64,000 nt of DNA from assembly GCF_003574355.1 (NCBI RefSeq), contig NZ_QWLB01000011.1, positions 1-64,000 on the forward strand, written 5' to 3'. This stretch comes from Meiothermus granaticius NBRC 107808 (GTDB taxonomy: Bacteria > Deinococcota > Deinococci > Deinococcales > Thermaceae). This document shows positions 52,217 to 60,609 of the stretch, in pieces. Below the pieces are notes generated by a model, which was not told the origin of the DNA, ran no database searches, and saw only the letters and a program-made list of their open reading frames with translations. The translations under genes and the position numbers were made by a program. The stretch's first letter is position 1; each line of letters opens with the position of its first letter.

Positions 52217-53500
52217 ATGGACCGAACCCTAACCATCCGTGGTGGACAGCCTTTGCAGGGGGAGCTGCGGGTGTTCCCGGCTAAGAATTCAGCCCTGAAG
52301 CTGATGGCTGCGAGCCTGCTGACCGCTGAACCGGTGACCCTCACCGAGGTCCCCCGCTTGCGGGACATCGAGGTGCTGCTCGAGCTTCTGGGCCACCTGG
52401 GCACCCGCCATGCCTGGGAAGGGCGCACCCTCCACCTGCACACCCCCGAAATCATCCGAACCGATGCCCCCTTCGAGCTGGTCAGCAAGATGCGGGCCAG
52501 CTTCAACGTGCTGGGAGCCCTGGCGGCGCGGGCGGGAGAGGGGACGGTGCCGCTGCCGGGCGGTTGCAACTTTGCTGAGCGACCGGTGGATCAGCACATC
52601 AAAGCCCTGCGCGCGCTGGGGTTTGAGGTCACCACCGAGATTACGGAGCAGGGCGTGGCTTACACTGCAAGGCGCCACAAGCCGGCCTCGGGCCGGGTGG
52701 TTTACGACCTGCCCACCCTGGGGGGCACGGAGCAGGCCCTGATGGCGGCTGCGCTGGGCGGTGAGGCGGTATTGGTCAACACCCCCCAGGAGCCGGAGAT
52801 CGTGGACTTGTGCAACTTCCTAACCCAGCTGGGAGCGGAGGTCAGAGGGTGTGGCAGCAGCATCCTGCAGGTCAAGGGCAAGCCGGTGCTGGGGGGGGGC
52901 ACCTACAGCGTGATCCCCGACCGGATCGAGGCCGGAACCTACCTTTTGGCGGCCGCGGCCACCCGGGGATCCGTCACCCTGACCCATGTGGAGCCTTTCC
53001 ACATGGACTCCTTGCTCGACAAGCTGGCCCACTCAGGCCACAAAATTGAGACGGGGAAGGATTGGGTGCGCCTCGAGGCCACCCCCCATCCACAGCCCTT
53101 CAACGTTGAGGCTCGGGAATACCCTGGGTTTGTCACCGACCTTCAGCCGCCGGTCTCGGCCTATCTGGCTACGGTCAGCGGCACCTCGTTGGTCTCGGAT
53201 CGCATCTACCCCGATCGGTTTACCCACGCCAGCGAGCTGGCCCGCATGGGGGCCGAGGTCACCCTCAAAGACCGCACCCTGATGATTCAGGGGCGTACCC
53301 TCACTGGGGCGGCCGTCGAGGCCAAGGATATTCGGGCGGGGGGGGGCTTGATCATCGCGGCCTTGGCCGCAGAGGGGGAAAGCCACATCAGCGGGATGCG
53401 CTACATCGAGCGTGGCTATGACGATATCGAGAATCGCCTGCACAGCCTGGGCGCACAGATCGGAGTTCGGGTCCCCGAACTCTCGCTGGCAGCAGACTAA
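52217..53500 (+). CDS. murA: UDP-N-acetylglucosamine 1-carboxyvinyltransferase MurA
   Basis: A 427-residue enzyme of peptidoglycan synthesis that adds enolpyruvate to UDP-GlcNAc. It starts MDRTLTIRGGQPLQGELRVFPAKNSALKLMAASLL (GAKNSAL-type motif), has VSKMRASFNVLGALAARAGEG near residue 90 (the SMRAS-like segment), ATRGSVTLTHV near 250 and TFVTDLQP-like GFVTDLQPPVSA near 300. The active-site Cys loop GGCNFAERPVDQH near 116 carries the Cys. The long upstream frame was excluded in favour of ATG 52217, giving the usual length and an 80-base leader. Confidence 0.93.
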   Translation: MDRTLTIRGGQPLQGELRVFPAKNSALKLMAASLLTAEPVTLTEVPRLRDIEVLLELLGHLGTRHAWEGRTLHLHTPEIIRTDAPFELVSKMRASFNVLGALAARAGEGTVPLPGGCNFAERPVDQHIKALRALGFEVTTEITEQGVAYTARRHKPASGRVVYDLPTLGGTEQALMAAALGGEAVLVNTPQEPEIVDLCNFLTQLGAEVRGCGSSILQVKGKPVLGGGTYSVIPDRIEAGTYLLAAAATRGSVTLTHVEPFHMDSLLDKLAHSGHKIETGKDWVRLEATPHPQPFNVEAREYPGFVTDLQPPVSAYLATVSGTSLVSDRIYPDRFTHASELARMGAEVTLKDRTLMIQGRTLTGAAVEAKDIRAGGGLIIAALAAEGESHISGMRYIERGYDDIENRLHSLGAQIGVRVPELSLAAD

Positions 53501-53518
53501 CCCGTTCTCAGAGGGTAT

Positions 53519-53986
53519 CTAACCCCAGGCCCCCAGGAGCCGCCGCAGCAAGACCAACTGCCCGATGTGGTAGGCGTTGTGGTCGGCGGCAAGCAGGAAC
53601 TCCCGCAGGTAGGTCTGCCCTTGGCCGTGGGGGATTGCCGCGTCGAGCTGAATTTGCGGGTCGAGGGCCAGGTGGATTATGCGCTCGAGGTCCCCCTCAA
53701 ATGAATGCACACTGGCCTGCCAGGTTTGGGCATCGCCTGGACGGCTCGGCCAGTAATCCTGCGGCCAATGGGGCTCCTTGTAGTGGGGGTTGACCATGAA
53801 GTCCAAGATATCCCGCTGGGCGATGCGCAGGTGCTCGAGCAAATCCCAGGCCGAGTAGGGCAGACCCTGGGGCCGCTGGTTGACCCGCTCGAGGGGGAAA
53901 CCCTCCACCGCTTGGGCGAAGGGGACGTGGGCGTTTCCGCCGCGCAGGAGTTGTTGAATCTGGGCTCTTAGGGCCGTGGTCTCCAT
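53519..53986 (-). CDS. DinB-family protein
   Basis: A 155-residue four-helix protein. The metal-binding His residues are seen in AWDLLEHLRIAQRDILDF near residue 46 and ADHNAYHIGQLVLLRRLLG near the C-terminus. The start at 53986 has AAGGAGG 8 bases upstream. It is a second, more distant DinB-like gene in this window (the other is at 23547). Function unknown. It is convergent with murA and divergent from prfB. Confidence 0.88.
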   Translation of the reverse strand: METTALRAQIQQLLRGGNAHVPFAQAVEGFPLERVNQRPQGLPYSAWDLLEHLRIAQRDILDFMVNPHYKEPHWPQDYWPSRPGDAQTWQASVHSFEGDLERIIHLALDPQIQLDAAIPHGQGQTYLREFLLAADHNAYHIGQLVLLRRLLGAWG

Positions 53987-54095
53987 GGTCTGGCCTCCTT
54001 GGGTGTATTTTGCGCCTAATTCCTGGGGCTGGGCTGAACCCAGCCGGTCCCGTTGGTTGAGTCTTTGGGCGGTAGCGGCTATACTTTGCTGCGCT

Positions 54096-55194
54096 ATGGA
54101 CTTAGCCACCCTGGAACACCGACTCGAGGCCCTTCGGGGGTATCTTTGACATCCCCGGTAAAGAAGCCCGCCTGAGCGAACTCGGCAGCAAAATCAACGA
54201 TCCCAGCCTCTGGAATGATCCGGCCAACGCCCGCAAGCTCACCCAAGAGGCGGGCCGCTTGCGCAAGGCGGTAGAGGGATACCGCCGGCTGGAATCCGAT
54301 CTGCAGGGGCTTTTGGAGCTTTGGCCGGAGATGAGCGCCGAGGAGCACGCTGAGATGCAACCGGAGCTCGAGCGGGCGGAGCGCGAGCTGGACGAACTCT
54401 ACCACCAAACCCTGCTCTCGTTTCCCTATGCCGAAAATGCCGCGATCCTCACCCTCAAGCCGGGGGCTGGGGGCACCGAGGCCTGCGATTGGGCCGAGAT
54501 GCTGTATCGCATGTACACCCGTTTTGCCGAGCGGCATGGCTTTAGCCTCGAGGTGATTGACCTGGAGCCGGGTGCTGAAGCCGGGATAGACTACGCCCAG
54601 TTCATCGTGCGGGGGGAGAATGCCTACGGCTTGCTCAGCGTGGAGGCTGGGGTGCATCGCCTGGTACGGCCCTCGCCGTTTAACGCTCAGGGCAAGCGCC
54701 AGACCAGCTTTGCGGCCCTCGAGGTGATGCCCGAGGTGGATGAATCGGTGGACGTGAAGATCAACCCCGAGGATTTGCGCATCGACGTGATGCGCTCGCA
54801 GGGCAAGGGTGGGCAAGGGGTCAACACCACCGACAGTGCGGTACGGGTGGTGCACCTGCCCACCGGAATTTTGGTCAAGTGTCAGGTTACCCGTAGCCAG
54901 CAGAAGAACAAAGAGATGGCCATGAACATCCTGCGCTCCAAGCTCTTCGAGATCGAGTATAAGAAAAAGCAGGAGGAGCTGGCCCGGCTGCGTGGGGAGA
55001 CCCGGCCCAACGAGTGGGGCAGCCAGATCCGGAGCTACGTGCTGGACAAGCAGTACATCAAAGACCATCGCACCGGAGAGATGCGCCACGACCCCGAGAA
55101 CGTGCTGGATGGGGACCTGGAAAGCCTGATCTGGGCGGGGCTGGAGTGGAAAGCCGGGCGGCGCGAGGCGGTGGCCACCGAGGACGAGGAATAG
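54096..55194 (+). CDS. prfB: Peptide chain release factor 2 with programmed +1 frameshift
   Basis: RF2, about 365 residues after the shift. Translation starts at ATG 54096 and runs 17 codons to TGA at 54147-54149; shifting +1 at CTTTGAC continues in the frame that ends at 55194. The GGGGG stretch just upstream matches the internal ribosome-site stimulator. RF2 identity is given by the SPF tripeptide (RPSPFNAQG) and the GGQ motif (SQGKGGQGVNTTDSA). It reads UGA and UAA. A TATACT box lies 10 bases before the ATG. A terminator follows at 55208. Confidence 0.96.
54136..54150 (+). other. prfB programmed +1 frameshift site
   Basis: GGGGGTATCTTTGAC: the G-run (54136-54140) pairs with the 16S 3' end, and CTT-TGA-C (54144-54150) is the classical slippery site where ribosomes shift into the +1 frame when RF2 is scarce. 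Confidence 0.95.
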
Positions 55195-55207
55195 CCTTTT
55201 ATAGATC

Positions 55208-55234
55208 AAGCCCCTCGAGCCGCTCGAGGGGCTT
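55208..55234. terminator. Bidirectional terminator between prfB and the fasciclin gene
   Basis: AAGCCCCTCGAG and CTCGAGGGGCTT form a perfect 12-bp stem with a CCG loop, between two convergent genes. There is no long T-tract on the plus side. Confidence 0.7.
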
Positions 55235-55249
55235 GGGGGTGGATGGGGT

Positions 55250-55741
55250 TTACTTCATCGGGGGCATCAACACGGTGTCAATCACGTGGATGACCCCGTT
55301 GCTGGCCTCGATATCGGTTTGAATCACGGTGGAGTCGCCGTTGAGCACCACCTTGCCATCCTTGACCGCAATGGTGATGTCGCTTCCCTCGAGGGTTTTG
55401 GCTTTGCTCAGCTTCACCACATCTGCGGCTTTCACGACCCCGGCCACCACGTGGTAGGTAAGTATCTTGGTGAGCTGGGCCTTATCTTTGAGCAGGGCCT
55501 CGAGGGTCGCTTTGGGAATCTTGGCGAAGGCTTCGTTGGTAGGGGCGAACACCGTGAAGGGGCCTTTCTCGGCTAGGGTTTGCTCGAGGCCGGCGGCCTT
55601 GAGGGCGGTGAGCAGGGTGCTGAACTGGGGGTTGCTGGCGACGATCTCGGCGATGGTGCGGTTGCTCATGCTCTGGGCTTGACCCCATCCAAGGGCAGCG
55701 ATGGCTAGGGCTGCGAGGACCAACAGTATGCGTGGTTTCAT
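55250..55741 (-). CDS. Fasciclin-domain exported protein
   Basis: A 163-residue protein with a signal peptide (about 1-21) and one FAS1 domain. The H1 box is seen as [16 protein letters not shown] near residue 60 and the H2 box as [14 protein letters not shown] at the end, with [14 protein letters not shown] near 96. Such proteins are usually adhesive or surface-associated. A ribosome site (AAAGGAG) lies 7 bases before the ATG. Its promoter with palindromes is at 55848-55882; the 220-base gap 55742-55961 otherwise shows nothing recognisable. Confidence 0.93.
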   Translation of the reverse strand: MKPRILLVLAALAIAALGWGQAQSMSNRTIAEIVASNPQFSTLLTALKAAGLEQTLAEKGPFTVFAPTNEAFAKIPKATLEALLKDKAQLTKILTYHVVAGVVKAADVVKLSKAKTLEGSDITIAVKDGKVVLNGDSTVIQTDIEASNGVIHVIDTVLMPPMK

Positions 55742-55847
55742 CGGAGCTCTCCTTTACGGTCTCGAGCGGTTAGGAATGGTGAGACCATGCCCAGTGTATG
55801 CAGCCCCTTCCCGCTGCAATTAGGGGTGTCCTACACAGATTTTTCTC

Positions 55848-55882
55848 ATACTATCTACTTTGTAGTCTAATTCCAAATTAGA
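55848..55882 (-). promoter_or_regulatory. Promoter and palindromes upstream of the fasciclin gene
   Basis: On the minus strand TTGGAA (55871-55876), a 17-base spacer and TAGTAT (55848-55853) make a good promoter, with a leader of about 100 bases. The -35 lies in TCTAATT-CCA-AATTAGA (55866-55882), a perfect 7-bp inverted repeat, next to CTAC-TTT-GTAG (55855-55865). These look like binding sites for a dimeric regulator. Confidence 0.5.
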
Positions 55883-55961
55883 ACCTGAGCTGAAAGGGGG
55901 TCTCCCCTAAGCTTACCCGCAAGGCGGCTGGGAGTTTGGGTCTGGGGCTACTCGTGCCGCT

Positions 55962-56372
55962 TCAGTTGGCCGGGGGGTTCACCACGATCAAGGCGGTCAG
56001 GATAAAGGGGGGCAGGTTTTTCCCCGGCAAGGCCCGCCCCATCACCACCACCACGTAGGCCCCGGGTTTGGGAAAGGTGATCTTGCTCTCGAGGCGCTTC
56101 CCGGTATCGCTGAAGGTGAGCTGTACATCCGGCTTGGCTTGGGCGCTGGCCTGGCCTTGATAGGCCAGCATCCGGCAGTAGCAGTCGCTGAGGTTGAGGT
56201 TGACCCCATTGATTGAGACAAAGGTCAGGTAGGTGACGGTGGTCTTACCGGCAATGGGTTGGTCGTCGGGCTCAAACTTGACCTCTCCCGAGACCGGCCC
56301 GTTCCCGGAGAGGGGATGGGCCCACCCGAGGGCCAACACCAAGAGCAGAAGGGGAAAGCGTTGGAGTCGCAT
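55962..56372 (-). CDS. Exported protein of the copper cluster, function unknown
   Basis: A 136-residue protein with a signal peptide (about 1-18) and a single beta-rich domain containing LSDCYCRMLAYQGQA near residue 63, a Cys-x-Cys pair that could bind copper. A hydrophobic stretch (YVVVVMG) and an AxxVVNPP tail follow. The layout loosely resembles FixH/YtkA-like extracytoplasmic domains but I do not assign a family. It is the last gene of the copper cluster, starting 3 bases after the di-heme gene. Confidence 0.65.
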   Translation of the reverse strand: MRLQRFPLLLLVLALGWAHPLSGNGPVSGEVKFEPDDQPIAGKTTVTYLTFVSINGVNLNLSDCYCRMLAYQGQASAQAKPDVQLTFSDTGKRLESKITFPKPGAYVVVVMGRALPGKNLPPFILTALIVVNPPAN

Positions 56373-56375
56373 GGC

Positions 56376-57389
56376 TCACCGAGATGCGGCGGGGCTGGGG
56401 GGAGCGAACCGGGGGTCTTGGGTGAAGCTGCGGTCGGTAAGGGCCTTGAGGAACTCCACCAGGTCATCCACCTCGGCCTCGCTGAGCCCCAACGGGCGCA
56501 TCAGCGGATCGGCGTTGAGGTTGGCCTGGCCCCCGTTGTTGTAGTGCTCCACCACCTCACGCAGGGTTTTGAATGAACCGTCATGCATGTAGGGGGCGGT
56601 CAGTTCGACGTTGCGCAGGGTGGGCACCTTGAACTTGCCCACGTCCTCGTCCTTACCGGTGATCCGGGCCAGACCGATATCCTCATATACCGTAGCCAGG
56701 GCGGTGTTGCGCAGGGAATCGTCGGTGAAGTCTTGGCCGTTGTGGCAATGGAAGCAGTCCCCGCGTTCGCTGAAAAAGAGCTGCATCCCCCGCAGGGCAG
56801 CCGGGGAGAGGGCGGTTAGATCCCCCTCTCGGTAGCGATCCCAGGGGCTGTTGGCCGAGACCAGGGTGCGCTCAAAAGCCGAGAGGGCTTTGGCGATGTT
56901 GAGCATGGTGATGCCGTCGGGAAAGACCGCTTTGAAGGCCGTTTGATATTCAGGGATGGCCCGCAGCTTGGCCTCGAGCGCGGCCGGATCCATGTTCATC
57001 TCGTTGGGATCGGTGAGGGGACCGATGGCCTGGGTCTCGAGCCGAGGGGAACCCCCTTCCCAGAAGAGCTTGTCGCGGTACCCCACATCCGCTAGGGAAG
57101 GGGCGTTGCGGGTTCCCTTTCGACCCTCCACTCCGGTGCTGACCGCATGGCCGCCATCGCTGAAGGCGTATTCCTGCTTATGGCAGGAGGCGCACGCCAC
57201 GCTGTTGTCGCTGCTCAGGCGCTTGTCGTAGAAAAGCTGGCGGCCCAGCTCTACCTTGGCGATGGTCATGGGGTTGTCGTCGGGGATGGGCATCGGGGGG
57301 AAGTGGTCGGGGACTTTGACCACATAGCCGGCTGAAGCCGCCAGCGCAACCCCGGTCAGCACGATGCCCAGTAAACTCCGTTTGGCCAT
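56376..57389 (-). CDS. Di-heme cytochrome c peroxidase / MauG-family protein
   Basis: A 337-residue exported protein with a signal-anchor (about 5-22) and two heme c sites, CASCH (66-70) and CFHCH (212-216). It has the family start HFPPMPIPDDNPMT..ELGRQLFYDKRLS, the Trp-region ETQAIGPLTDP near 118, and ends with PYMHDGSFKTLREVV..HYNNGG. The Tyr at 283 sits where MauG-type enzymes carry an axial Tyr rather than the Met of classical peroxidases (recalled from the family, not aligned). In copper clusters with MbnP, such proteins (MbnH) oxidise a Trp of MbnP. That is the likely role here (inference). Confidence 0.88.
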   Translation of the reverse strand: MAKRSLLGIVLTGVALAASAGYVVKVPDHFPPMPIPDDNPMTIAKVELGRQLFYDKRLSSDNSVACASCHKQEYAFSDGGHAVSTGVEGRKGTRNAPSLADVGYRDKLFWEGGSPRLETQAIGPLTDPNEMNMDPAALEAKLRAIPEYQTAFKAVFPDGITMLNIAKALSAFERTLVSANSPWDRYREGDLTALSPAALRGMQLFFSERGDCFHCHNGQDFTDDSLRNTALATVYEDIGLARITGKDEDVGKFKVPTLRNVELTAPYMHDGSFKTLREVVEHYNNGGQANLNADPLMRPLGLSEAEVDDLVEFLKALTDRSFTQDPRFAPPSPAASR

Positions 57390-57452
57390 AGCTTCTGTCC
57401 CTCTTTGAGGGTATCAAAGGTTGGTGAGGGTTCAAGTGAAAGATGTCCGGTA

Positions 57453-58595
57453 CTACCGGGCGGGCACCACCAGGGTGTACTCGAGCGTCTCCTCGGGCAG
57501 GGCCAGGGTGACCTCATAGGTTCCTGGCGGCACCTGTATCGTGGTGCGGTACTGGGCCCTTTGTAGGGGCTGGAGGGTTTGCTCAACGGCTTCCCCGTCC
57601 TTGACCAGGCGCAGGGGAATGGCCGGAGCGGGGTTGAGCGGCTGACCGCGAAGATCCCTAAGCTCTAACTGGAGCTGCACCTGGCCGGCTTCGGCGTACA
57701 GTTGGCCGCTGTAGCGCTGTGCCCCGGTATTTCCCTCGAGGCTGAGCCGGTGTGGAGCGGGGGTGGGGGGCTCGGTGCTGGCCAGCAGGCCGCTCAGGGC
57801 CAGAACCAGCACCAACAGGAGGGCCTCGAGGCTTACCGTTCCCAGGCCGCGCACGGCCTTTTGCCTGACCCTGGGCATCAGCCACCGCCGGTTCACCGCA
57901 GCCACAGCAAGAACCGCTGCCACCGCCCCGAGCTTGAGGAGCAGGGTACGGCCATACCTCGAGCCAAAGAGGTTATCCCACCCCCCCAGCTGAACCACCG
58001 CCAGCACCACCCCAGCCAACCCCACCCCCACCACCGAGATCAACCCCAGCTTGGAAAGACGCTCGAGCGCCACCCGCACCGCCTCAAAGCGCGTCCTGGG
58101 CCAGGTGAGGGCTAAAGCCAATACGCTCCCAGCCCAAGCCGCGCCGAACGCCAGGTGTACCAGATCGGTGAGGTAAATGGCTGGGCCTTTGGTCCCGGCG
58201 TGGGAGTTCAGGGCCAGAGACAGCAGCAGGGCCAGGGCCAGCGGGGGCCAGAGCCAGCGGTCAAACCGAGCCCAGCCCAGCGAAAGCCCCAGTAAGGCCA
58301 GCATCAGCACCGCTCGAGCGGCCAGCAGGTTGCCTTGGCTGGTCTCAGTCCAGTACTCCAACAGCAGCGAGGGGTCCCCCAGCATCCAGACCGCATGGTA
58401 GGAGCCATAAACCGTGGCCCCCAGGGCCAGCAGGAACCCCAGGGAGAGCAGGTACCATAGCCGCCAGGCCTGTGCCCGCGCCACCTCGGGCCCGATGTAG
58501 CGGGCGAAAAACCCGGCCCCCAGCAGGGCAAACACGCCGAGGTAGAGCGCGGCTTGAATGTAGCTTTGGGTTAGGTCGTGGCCTTGGTGGTGCAT
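57453..58595 (-). CDS. CopD-family copper resistance membrane protein
   Basis: A 380-residue protein with about eight transmembrane helices (residues about 12-290), including SHAGTKGPAIYLTDLVHLAFGAAWAG (in parts: NSHAG, LTDLVHLAFGAAW) with the conserved His residues of CopD. After the last helix comes a soluble beta-rich domain (about 290-380) ending YTLVVPAR. CopD is thought to move copper across the inner membrane with CopC. ATG 58595 was chosen; a longer frame runs into the copC gene. It lies 41 bases after that copC. Confidence 0.9.
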   Translation of the reverse strand: MHHQGHDLTQSYIQAALYLGVFALLGAGFFARYIGPEVARAQAWRLWYLLSLGFLLALGATVYGSYHAVWMLGDPSLLLEYWTETSQGNLLAARAVLMLALLGLSLGWARFDRWLWPPLALALLLSLALNSHAGTKGPAIYLTDLVHLAFGAAWAGSVLALALTWPRTRFEAVRVALERLSKLGLISVVGVGLAGVVLAVVQLGGWDNLFGSRYGRTLLLKLGAVAAVLAVAAVNRRWLMPRVRQKAVRGLGTVSLEALLLVLVLALSGLLASTEPPTPAPHRLSLEGNTGAQRYSGQLYAEAGQVQLQLELRDLRGQPLNPAPAIPLRLVKDGEAVEQTLQPLQRAQYRTTIQVPPGTYEVTLALPEETLEYTLVVPAR

Positions 58596-58636
58596 AGGTT
58601 TTGGGGGACCTGCGGGGCTCGAGCGCCTTTTTGTGG

Positions 58637-59062
58637 CTAGGGCCGGTAGATGAAGACAAAGAAATCGCTCGAAGTATGCCCATCTGTGGCCAGGTTGCGC
58701 CACAGCACCGCATAGGCCCCCGGCTTCAGACCGGGTTTGAGCCCGATCACAACCTGTGAACTGGTCTTGGCGGTGGTGCGCAGGCCACTGTCAGCGCGCC
58801 GGGCCTGGTCCCCTTTCAGCCCGATGACCTGGGGCAGCAGGGCTTGGGCCTGTTGGTTCAGGCGCTCGAGGCTGCCGCTGCCGGGCAGCGGATACACCTT
58901 GAAGACAGAGAGCTTGACCTCCACCGCTTCGGTAAAGGTGATGGAGACGCTCTGGGGCGGGATTTTGACGGTTGAATCCATAGCCGGGATGGAGCTCTCG
59001 AGCTCAGCATGAGCCAGGGCCAACCCGCTGACCAACAGGAGAAAGGCCAGGAGCGGTCGCAT
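58637..59062 (-). CDS. copC: CopC-domain copper-binding protein
   Basis: A 141-residue periplasmic protein. After the signal (residues 1-17) the mature protein starts with His18 (HAELESSIPAMDST), the N-terminal Cu(II) ligand of CopC, and the C-terminal part has TDGHTSSDFF (Asp127, His129), the other ligands. PPQSVSITFTEAVEVKLSVFKV is the family beta-strand. It follows the PCuAC gene by one base and is paralogous to the gene at 60610. Confidence 0.92.
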   Translation of the reverse strand: MRPLLAFLLLVSGLALAHAELESSIPAMDSTVKIPPQSVSITFTEAVEVKLSVFKVYPLPGSGSLERLNQQAQALLPQVIGLKGDQARRADSGLRTTAKTSSQVVIGLKPGLKPGAYAVLWRNLATDGHTSSDFFVFIYRP

Positions 59063-59063
59063 G

Positions 59064-59486
59064 TTACTGGTTGCGCACCGTGAAGATCACGGTCTGGGTG
59101 TCCCCGTCGCTGTACTTAAGGACGATCTTGATCTTCTGTCCCACCTTGAGCGGGGCCTTGAGCCCCTCCAACATCAGGTGCATCCCCCCCGGCTTGAACA
59201 CCACCTTGCCCTTAGGGGGCACCGTCACCGAGGCCAGCGGCTTCATGGTGGTCATCTCGGCGTTGCCCCCCGACATCTCCATGGTGGTGTGCAGGGTGAC
59301 TTTGGCTGCTGCGGGGCTGCTGGCCCCCACGATTTGGGCAGGCGTCTTGGCCGCGGGGTTGATGAGGGTCATGTAGGCCGAGGTGGTGCTGCCGGGCAGC
59401 AGCCGTATCCAGGCGTCTTGTACGGTGAGCTCATGGGCCATGGCCAGCGAAGCCACCGCAGTCATTAAGATCCACAGGTATTTCAC
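59064..59486 (-). CDS. PCuAC-family copper chaperone
   Basis: A 140-residue exported protein with a signal peptide (about 1-17) ending LAMAHEL. The copper motif is HTTMEMSGGNAEMTTM near residue 65 followed by GGMHLMLEGL near 100 (His and Met ligands). PCuAC delivers Cu(I) to the CuA site of cytochrome oxidase; Thermus has a well-studied member. A ribosome site (AAGGAG) precedes the ATG. It lies between mbnP and copC with gaps of 11 and 1 bases. Confidence 0.93.
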   Translation of the reverse strand: MKYLWILMTAVASLAMAHELTVQDAWIRLLPGSTTSAYMTLINPAAKTPAQIVGASSPAAAKVTLHTTMEMSGGNAEMTTMKPLASVTVPPKGKVVFKPGGMHLMLEGLKAPLKVGQKIKIVLKYSDGDTQTVIFTVRNQ

Positions 59487-59497
59487 AGGGGACTCCT

Positions 59498-60601
59498 TTA
59501 TTTGAGCTCGAGGTTGATGCCCTGGGCCGGGGGCATCACCAAGGTGGGTTGAAGCATGGTGTGGTTGCCCATGGGCATGGTCATGGGGCTGCCTTTGAAA
59601 TAGGGGACCATCATGGTGTCGCTACCGTGCTTGTACACCCCATCCCCGTCTTTATCGTAGAAAGCCCAGACCGCGTAGCGGCCTGGAGGCAGATCGGTAA
59701 AGCTGTAGCCGGCGCTGCGCCCAGAGCCAGAGAGCCGCAGGGCCTTGAGGGGGGGCTCGAGGCACATTGCGTCCTTGGCGGGACAGAGCCAGACCACCAC
59801 CTTTTCCAGCGGCATACCGGCGGGTACCGTTACCGTCCCGCTGATGGAGGGTTGGGTGGAAGCCTGGGTGCGGGTGTCCAGCGACCAGGCCCCCTGAAGG
59901 TTGGTGTAGGCCTGCAGGGCCACCGGCCCCCCATGAACCTGGGTGTATTTGGCCACACTGAGATCATAGGGCTCCCCACCGACCCCTGCGCTGAACACCT
60001 TGGACACGTCCAGGTTGACCTGGACGGTACCCCCGCCCTCGCTCACCGGGATGGGGGTGCTGTAGCTCTCGAGGTCGGCCAGGTTGACGTTTTGCATGGC
60101 TGCGTCGCCCCCTAGGTGCAGCAAGAAGGGGGTGGGGGTGTTTGCCCGCATGTACCGCCCTTCGAAGCGGTAGAAGATGTACCCGGCATTCCAGGACCAG
60201 TACATCCCCGAGCCCACGCCGAGCGGGGCGCTCTGCTTGGCCGCATCCAGATGGTTGAGCTCTCGCGGAACGCCCACGCTGAAGCGAATCCCGGCATAGT
60301 CTCCTGTAGGGACCTCCATCTTCAGGACCGTTACCTCTTGGGTGGGGCCGCCCGGCTTGAACTCGGCCAGGGTGAGGCCCCCTGCTTTAACCTCTGTGCC
60401 ATCCCGCCGCACCAGGGCCACATTGGAGAGGTAAAAGCGCAGCAGGTTGACCGAGTAGGCATTACCGGCAGGGTTTTGGTAGGTCTGCCCCAGGACCAAA
60501 GGCTGGTCTCCTACCTTGAGCGAGACCTTGAGCTCTACCGGGGCGGCCAAAACCGCGCCGCTCAGGAGTAGGGCTAAGGCGGGAACTGCAGGTTTGAACA
60601 T
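59498..60601 (-). CDS. MbnP-family copper-binding protein with extra C-terminal domain
   Basis: A 367-residue exported protein (signal about 1-20). The MbnP core (about 21-240) has NLLRFYLSNVAL near 52 and GMYWSWNAGYIFYRFEG near 132-148, holding the Trp residues (135, 137) of which one is converted to kynurenine by MbnH in methanotrophs. From about 251 a second domain follows (PSISGTVTVPAGM, then an acidic loop DKDGDGVYKHG at 316-326) and a Met-rich stretch SPMTMPMGNHTML (338-350). This is longer than usual MbnP. GGAGGT precedes the ATG. It lies between a copC and the PCuAC gene. Confidence 0.85.
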   Translation of the reverse strand: MFKPAVPALALLLSGAVLAAPVELKVSLKVGDQPLVLGQTYQNPAGNAYSVNLLRFYLSNVALVRRDGTEVKAGGLTLAEFKPGGPTQEVTVLKMEVPTGDYAGIRFSVGVPRELNHLDAAKQSAPLGVGSGMYWSWNAGYIFYRFEGRYMRANTPTPFLLHLGGDAAMQNVNLADLESYSTPIPVSEGGGTVQVNLDVSKVFSAGVGGEPYDLSVAKYTQVHGGPVALQAYTNLQGAWSLDTRTQASTQPSISGTVTVPAGMPLEKVVVWLCPAKDAMCLEPPLKALRLSGSGRSAGYSFTDLPPGRYAVWAFYDKDGDGVYKHGSDTMMVPYFKGSPMTMPMGNHTMLQPTLVMPPAQGINLELK

Positions 60602-60609
60602 GACACCTC

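Noticed and set aside
54096-54149. A separate 17-residue peptide gene before prfB
   Set aside because: It is the zero-frame start of RF2, joined by the CTTTGAC frameshift.
54259-55194. RF2 starting at an internal ATG (311 residues)
   Set aside because: RF2 homology begins upstream in the +1 frame right after the frameshift site.
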